The notes beneath the pieces are model-generated. The model saw only the letters and a program-made list of their open reading frames with translations, was not told the origin of the DNA and did not search any database. This document shows positions 5,802 to 9,752 of a DNA stretch of 9,752 nt, piece after piece. The stretch is from Firmicutes bacterium CAG:475 (GTDB taxonomy: Bacteria; Bacillota; Clostridia; Christensenellales; CAG-917), in contig FR895506.1 of the NCBI GenBank assembly GCA_000434435.1, positions 1 through 9,752 of the forward strand, in the 5' to 3' direction. Positions within the stretch are counted from its first letter, which is position 1, and every line of letters starts with the position of its first letter. The position numbers and the translations under genes are program-made.

Positions 5802-7196
5802 ATGAAAAAGAAACTTTTTAGCGTATTTGCGGCAGTTTTGGTGCTTGTGATTTGCATCGCGGCACTCGTTGCTTGCAATCCGTACAAAGCGGATTCCATC
5901 GGAAGCGGAGATTCTTCCGCAGCGGTTGAGTCAAACGGCGGCTACGTCGTAAAACAAGGCAGATTTATCTACTTCATCAACGGTTACGTCGGTGAAAGCG
6001 CAGACAACGCATGGGGCGCAGCCACCAAGCAAGGTATCGTTCGTGCAGAGATAAAAGACGGCAAAGTCGATCCGAAGTCGGCAAAGCTCGTCGTCCCCAA
6101 GAGCGTGTACAATTCGTCAAACGTCGGCGGAATCGCAATACACGGCGAATGGATTTACTACACTTCCGTCAACACCGACAAGGATAAAACCGGCACGGCG
6201 TCCACCGTCAACACCGACTTTATGCGCACCAAAACAGACGGTTCGGTGACGCAACTTATCGGCACAATCGGCACTCGTTCGGCAAAATATCTCTTCACGA
6301 CGTCCAGAGTTCTCTACTACACGGACAACACAATCGGCTATATCGATTTTTCGGGCATGAACGACAAAGCCACCGACAAAGGTAAAGGCGCAGTCAAAGG
6401 CACGCTCGCAGAAAACGTCGAAAATGTGGTTTGGGATTATGCAACCGATTCGATTTTCTATGTGCAAACCGCACCGAGCAAAGATAGCTACAAAAACTAC
6501 AACAACCTTTGCACAATCAAGGCGGACGGAAGCGGTCAAAAAGTGCTTGCCACACAAAATACGTTCGTCGCCGAGGGTAAAGACCCCGTGCAAGATCAAC
6601 TCAACGTGTTCAAATACAGCCTTGTCAATATGTATGTCGAAGAAGACGGCGATTGCACTTTGTATTATACAAAATCTCACACACTCAACAGCGAAAGTAG
6701 GTCCGACGGTTTGTTTATGGCAAAGGCAAGCAACGTGAAAGGCACCGAAAAGAACCTCAACACGATCGCATCCACCACTCTCGTTCCTCTCGGATACGCA
6801 GAAGGTGCGCTCGCATACAATTCCAACAGCGTTTACTGCTGGTACAACGGCGTTGAAAAAGAAAACCCCGTTCAAGTGACGACGACTTCTCAAACCATCT
6901 GGAAGGTTGACCAACAAAAGGGTATCGTTTACTTCACGGCGTCTTCTTCCGCATCTAGCATCTCCAAGATTTCGTACAGAGAAGCAAAGGACAACGCAAC
7001 CGTTATAATGGAAGAAGGTATCAAGACCGATTGGCTCGTGCTTGACTTCATCGGCGACGATTTCTATTTCTTCGCATCGAAGGACGACAACTATTTGCAC
7101 ACAATCAACCTCTCAACCTTCGACAAGGATGCCGAGGATGCCGAAAGCACTTACATCGGTTGCCCCACCGACAGACTTGACGACAAAGACGAATAA
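5802..7196 (+). CDS. Lipoprotein with predicted beta-propeller (DUF5050-like)
   Basis: A 464-residue exported protein of unknown specific role. The N-terminus is a lipoprotein signal: KKK, a hydrophobic stretch (5-20), then lipobox LVAC with Cys25, followed by a Ser/Gly-rich linker (~31-47). The mature protein should be anchored to the outer face of the membrane. The rest has recurring strands of the IYY type at 56-58 (IYF), 118-120 (IYY), 171-173 (LYY), 218-220 (IFY), 287-289 (LYY), 376-378 (VYF) and 421-424, roughly every 45-70 residues. That pattern fits a 7- or 8-bladed propeller of the DUF5050 kind. No catalytic motif is visible, and the C-terminus is acidic (DRLDDKDE). AGGAGA at 5790-5795 supports the start. 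It lies 38 bases after aspS, so co-transcription is likely, but a link to tRNA charging is not evident. The fold assignment is inferred from strand pattern alone. Confidence 0.85.
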   Translation: MKKKLFSVFAAVLVLVICIAALVACNPYKADSIGSGDSSAAVESNGGYVVKQGRFIYFINGYVGESADNAWGAATKQGIVRAEIKDGKVDPKSAKLVVPKSVYNSSNVGGIAIHGEWIYYTSVNTDKDKTGTASTVNTDFMRTKTDGSVTQLIGTIGTRSAKYLFTTSRVLYYTDNTIGYIDFSGMNDKATDKGKGAVKGTLAENVENVVWDYATDSIFYVQTAPSKDSYKNYNNLCTIKADGSGQKVLATQNTFVAEGKDPVQDQLNVFKYSLVNMYVEEDGDCTLYYTKSHTLNSESRSDGLFMAKASNVKGTEKNLNTIASTTLVPLGYAEGALAYNSNSVYCWYNGVEKENPVQVTTTSQTIWKVDQQKGIVYFTASSSASSISKISYREAKDNATVIMEEGIKTDWLVLDFIGDDFYFFASKDDNYLHTINLSTFDKDAEDAESTYIGCPTDRLDDKDE

Positions 7197-7211
7197 AAAT
7201 CAAAAGCTATG

Positions 7212-7238
7212 ATTTACGGGCGCATTGCGCCCGTAAAT
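7212..7238 (+). terminator. 12-bp perfect hairpin between the lipoprotein and dehydrogenase genes; possible terminator or attenuator
   Basis: ATTTACGGGCGC (7212-7223) pairs perfectly with GCGCCCGTAAAT (7227-7238) around an ATT loop. It starts 16 bases after the lipoprotein stop and ends 12 bases before the dehydrogenase ATG. The stem is strong, but the following bases (TGCGTTATTA) lack a good T-run, so termination would be weak or partial. No promoter fits between it and the next gene. It may therefore attenuate the downstream gene, protect the upstream mRNA, or affect translation initiation. Confidence 0.5.
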
Positions 7239-7250
7239 TGCGTTATTACG

Positions 7251-7973
7251 ATGACAAAAACAATCTTTATTACAGGCGGTAGTCGAGGTATAGGCGAAGC
7301 GTTGGCGCGTATGGCGGCGGGAAAATACAACGTCGTTTTCACCTACAATTCGTCAAAGGAAAAAGCTCATATTTTGCAACAAGAGCTTGATTCTCGCTTT
7401 GGCGGCGTGCTTGCCGTCGAGTGCGACGTTACCGATCCCGACAGCGTATCGAGCGCGGTAGACGCCGCAAAAAAGCGTTTCGGCAAAATCGACATTCTCG
7501 TCAACAACGCAGGCGTCGCAAAGAGCGGACTTCTCATAGATATGCCGCTTGACGATTTCAAACAAGTTTTTGACGTCAACGTCAACGGCACTTTCAACGT
7601 TACGAAAGCGGTGCTTCCCGATATGTTGTCGAGAGGGCAGGGCTCGATTGTCAACGTGTCGTCCGTTTGGGGGGAGAAGGGTGCGAGCATGGAAGTTGCC
7701 TATTCCTCCTCAAAAGCAGCCGTCATAGGCTTTACGAAGGCTCTTGCAAAAGAAGTCGCGCCCATGGGCGTGCTTGTCAATGCGGTCGCACCCGGCGCAG
7801 TCGACACCGATATGATGAGCGTATATTCGCAACAGGAGAAAGACGAGCTTTGCCGCGACAGCATTGCGCTTGGCAGGCTGGCGTCTCCCGACGAGATTGC
7901 AAAAGGGATTTTGTATCTTGCAGAAAGCGGATATTGCGCGGGAAGCGTTTTGACGATTTCGGCAGGACTGTAA
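7251..7973 (+). CDS. Short-chain dehydrogenase/reductase, FabG-like
   Basis: NAD(P)-dependent oxidoreductase of the classical SDR family, 240 residues, cytoplasmic. It has the Rossmann nucleotide motif TGGSRGIG (8-15; the Arg suggests NADP), the adenine-site DV (59-60), NNAG (85-88), Asn110, Ser138, and the YxxxK pair Tyr151/Lys155, at the same numbers as in E. coli FabG. The best match by eye is 3-oxoacyl-ACP reductase, but the substrate cannot be read from sequence and no fatty-acid genes are adjacent, so no symbol is given. The C-terminus ends in SVLTISAGL, without the usual DGG found in FabG-type enzymes. The ATG at 7251 puts the motif at the usual position. An in-frame ATG at 7209 would add 14 residues encoded largely by the hairpin. 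Neither start has a recognisable Shine-Dalgarno. Confidence 0.92.
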   Translation: MTKTIFITGGSRGIGEALARMAAGKYNVVFTYNSSKEKAHILQQELDSRFGGVLAVECDVTDPDSVSSAVDAAKKRFGKIDILVNNAGVAKSGLLIDMPLDDFKQVFDVNVNGTFNVTKAVLPDMLSRGQGSIVNVSSVWGEKGASMEVAYSSSKAAVIGFTKALAKEVAPMGVLVNAVAPGAVDTDMMSVYSQQEKDELCRDSIALGRLASPDEIAKGILYLAESGYCAGSVLTISAGL

Positions 7974-8002
7974 AAGATCGAAAAACCATACGATATTTAT
8001 AG

Positions 8003-8033
8003 TGCCGTTCTTTTTTGGAACGGCAATTTTTTT
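8003..8033 (+). terminator. Rho-independent terminator after the dehydrogenase gene
   Basis: TGCCGTTC (8003-8010) pairs with GAACGGCA (8018-8025) over a T-rich 7-base loop, followed by A and seven T residues (8027-8033). It lies 30 bases after the dehydrogenase stop and should end the transcript that began at asnS. Confidence 0.9.
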
Positions 8034-8139
8034 GCCTGTAACGGCAACAAAAGTCTTTCGAAAACGGTGAAACCGCGCCTTTTCAAATAAATCTATATAT
8101 AAATATGTATATTAATTATAACCGAATAGCGCGCGCGTA

Positions 8140-8168
8140 TTGCGAAAGTCGGTTTTTCGTGCTAAAAT
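8140..8168 (+). promoter_or_regulatory. Probable promoter of the exported MBG-repeat protein
   Basis: TTGCGA (8140-8145, 4 of 6 to consensus) and TAAAAT (8163-8168, 5 of 6) are 17 bases apart. The predicted start of transcription near 8175 leaves a leader of about 27 bases before the ATG at 8202. An AT-rich tract (8085-8120) lies just upstream and could act as an UP-like element. Its position after the terminator fits a new transcription unit. Confidence 0.5.
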
Positions 8169-8201
8169 CAAAGGTGCGAAACGTAAGAAAAAAGAGGGAT
8201 T

Positions 8202-9752
8202 ATGTCCGCAAAAAAGGTTACAATCGTGCTTATATGCTGCTTGTTCGTCGTGCTTGGCGCGGCGGTTTGTGCGTTGCTTGAATTGTATCCCAAAGACGTT
8301 TTGACTGCGGAAGCGGCAAGCGCACAAAGACCTCGATTTGTCATTGCCACCGCAAACGGCGTTGATTGGACGCTGTCGCTCAACGGCGAAAACGTAGACG
8401 GGGCGGAGTGCAGCGGAAGATTTACCGACACTTCGAACAGCGTTGCAAAAAGGATGTATGAATCCATAAAGCAGAGTTTGCGCAATATGGGGCTTGACGT
8501 TCCTGCGGAAGGCGACTTCGTGGTTGCCGAGTATTGCGACATCGCGTTTGAATTGCCGAGTATTTCCTCGCAAGTGGATGCAAACGAGGCGGCATACGGC
8601 TCGGACGGCGTGTTTTTCAAGCAAGATATAAACGACGTGATTTCCACACCGCGCGTTTATTTCGAGTATAGAAAAAAGGGCGACGAGCAATGGAAAGAAA
8701 CGCAAGCGTATGTTTTGCTCGGCGGCTACCGTTTCGGAAGAGGCGTTGACGTTGGCGAATACGAGGTGCGTATCGTCGCAACAGAAACCTTCTTGTTTGA
8801 AGCAAACGAGGACGGCGAGCAAATTCAGTACACCGCAAAAAGATGCGGGCAAGTCGTCGATTGCCGCATAACCAAAACCGATTTGATTTTGTCGAAAGCC
8901 GCCTATAAAGAAATAACCTACGGCGCAAGCGTAGCGGACGTTGCAAACTCATTGCGACTTTCCGACTTTTGCGATATGCAACTCGACGGCCGTTTTGTGC
9001 TTTCCGATACGCAAACGGACGAGAATTTGCTGTCCGCAACCGACAAAAACTCCGTATATCTCGGCGTAAAAGAGGGCGGCCACGTCGTGTATTTCGATTT
9101 TATTCCGAGCAGTGAAAACTACAATATACTCAAAAACGCAAAGGTGCAAATCGAAGTGAATCCCCGCTCCCTTTACGTGCGCATCCGCGACGCGTATTCG
9201 CTTGTCGGAGAGGAACTTTCTATACCCGAGTATCAAATCGTTTCGCCGCTAGTTGACGGCGACGGCATTGAAAGTCTGGGCGTAAGGATTGAAAACGACG
9301 CCGACAAAGACGTCGCAAGCATGACGTACAAAACGCTCGTGCGTTTTTCAAATCCGAACTACGTTGCCGATTGCCACAGCTATGAAAGCCAGTTTGCGAA
9401 TTACGGCAGATATTTCGTGTACGCAAAACAAATTGAAGTCGTAGCGGACGACGGACAAAAATTCTACGTTTTTTATGGCGGCGGACTTGTAGACGTTTCC
9501 ATAAAAGTCGTGCGCACAGAGATTGAAAACACCTACGGCAAACCGCTTGTTTGCGCCTATAAGTTTGATTTTATCGACGAAAACGGAGAGGTTGCAACGC
9601 CGGACGGTTTCACGGTTTCTTGGCAAAGCGTGCAAGGTGGCATCGAATACGTTGCGGTGTACGGCGGTGAAATTGCGAATATAAACGTAAAAAGCGTTAC
9701 GCTTTCAAAAGACAACAACGTGTTGTGCTTCTTCGAAGGCGAAAGAGCGGTT
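8202..9752 (+). CDS. Large exported protein with MBG-like Ig repeats; 3' end beyond the window
   Basis: The frame stays open for 517 codons to the window edge, so the C-terminus is unseen. AGAGGG at 8193-8198 supports the start, with rather short spacing. Residues 6-27 are a hydrophobic signal or membrane anchor, with a possible cleavage region at AEAAS (36-40). Residues ~148-195 look like an Ig-type beta domain (VYFEYRKKGDEQW, then VGEYEVRI). Two to three MBG-like repeats follow: one with KEITYGAS (236-243), a clearer one from 321 (PRSLYVRIRDAYSLVGEE, then LVDGDG and SNPNY at 383-387), and probably a third starting near 437 (TEIENTYGKPL). MBG domains occur in large surface or secreted proteins of Clostridia, often in tandem. 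A structural or adhesion role is plausible, but no enzymatic or anchoring motif can be seen in this part. It is a separate transcription unit from the preceding genes. Confidence 0.85.
   Translation, partial: MSAKKVTIVLICCLFVVLGAAVCALLELYPKDVLTAEAASAQRPRFVIATANGVDWTLSLNGENVDGAECSGRFTDTSNSVAKRMYESIKQSLRNMGLDVPAEGDFVVAEYCDIAFELPSISSQVDANEAAYGSDGVFFKQDINDVISTPRVYFEYRKKGDEQWKETQAYVLLGGYRFGRGVDVGEYEVRIVATETFLFEANEDGEQIQYTAKRCGQVVDCRITKTDLILSKAAYKEITYGASVADVANSLRLSDFCDMQLDGRFVLSDTQTDENLLSATDKNSVYLGVKEGGHVVYFDFIPSSENYNILKNAKVQIEVNPRSLYVRIRDAYSLVGEELSIPEYQIVSPLVDGDGIESLGVRIENDADKDVASMTYKTLVRFSNPNYVADCHSYESQFANYGRYFVYAKQIEVVADDGQKFYVFYGGGLVDVSIKVVRTEIENTYGKPLVCAYKFDFIDENGEVATPDGFTVSWQSVQGGIEYVAVYGGEIANINVKSVTLSKDNNVLCFFEGERAV

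Noticed and set aside
8032..8047. Second small hairpin (TTGCC with GGCAA) after the main terminator
   Set aside because: It is only 5 bp and is followed by ACAAAAG, with no T-run. It adds nothing to the strong terminator in front of it.
1..9752. CRISPR array, phage genes, tRNA or rRNA genes
   Set aside because: No regularly spaced repeats, no cloverleaf-like sequence and no phage or transposase protein were found on reading the window.

Overview
The window looks like a chromosomal segment of a Gram-positive bacterium of the class Clostridia, probably an uncultivated gut lineage. This rests on Bacillota-type -35/-10 promoters and purine-rich ribosome binding sites, a typical clostridial lipoprotein signal, a large exported protein with MBG-like Ig repeats, and an RqcH/NFACT fragment. 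Assignment below class level would be a guess. No phage, plasmid, CRISPR, transposase, tRNA or rRNA gene is visible.

Layout. Positions 1-359 hold no convincing gene. They contain a non-coding repeat with inverted arms and a module ending in the TCATTCCGAG-type sequence. On the minus strand, 360-1259 encodes the C-terminal half of an RqcH/NFACT (FbpA-like) protein; the N-terminal half is absent. A diverged second copy of part of the repeat lies at 1231-1345, overlapping the first codons of this fragment, so the truncated gene is bracketed by direct repeats. From a near-consensus promoter at 1431-1459, a plus-strand run begins: asnS (asparaginyl-tRNA synthetase), asnA (ammonia-dependent asparagine synthetase), aspS (aspartyl-tRNA synthetase), a lipoprotein with a predicted beta-propeller, and a FabG-like short-chain dehydrogenase. 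A strong intrinsic terminator closes the run at 8003-8033. A separate promoter then drives a large exported MBG-repeat protein that runs off the right edge (8202-9752, at least 517 residues).

How the genes fit together. The first three form a coherent unit: AsnA makes asparagine from aspartate, AsnRS loads asparagine on tRNA-Asn and AspRS loads aspartate on tRNA-Asp. All three belong to the same class IIb synthetase-like fold family. The lipoprotein and the dehydrogenase follow on the same strand at short spacing and may be co-transcribed, but nothing ties their function to amino-acid supply. A 12-bp perfect hairpin between them could separate or attenuate the last gene.

I do not see a clear undescribed multi-gene system. 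The best leads are the repeat-bracketed truncation of the NFACT gene, the structured repeat itself, a short possible leader peptide before asnA, and the hairpin with no Shine-Dalgarno before the dehydrogenase.
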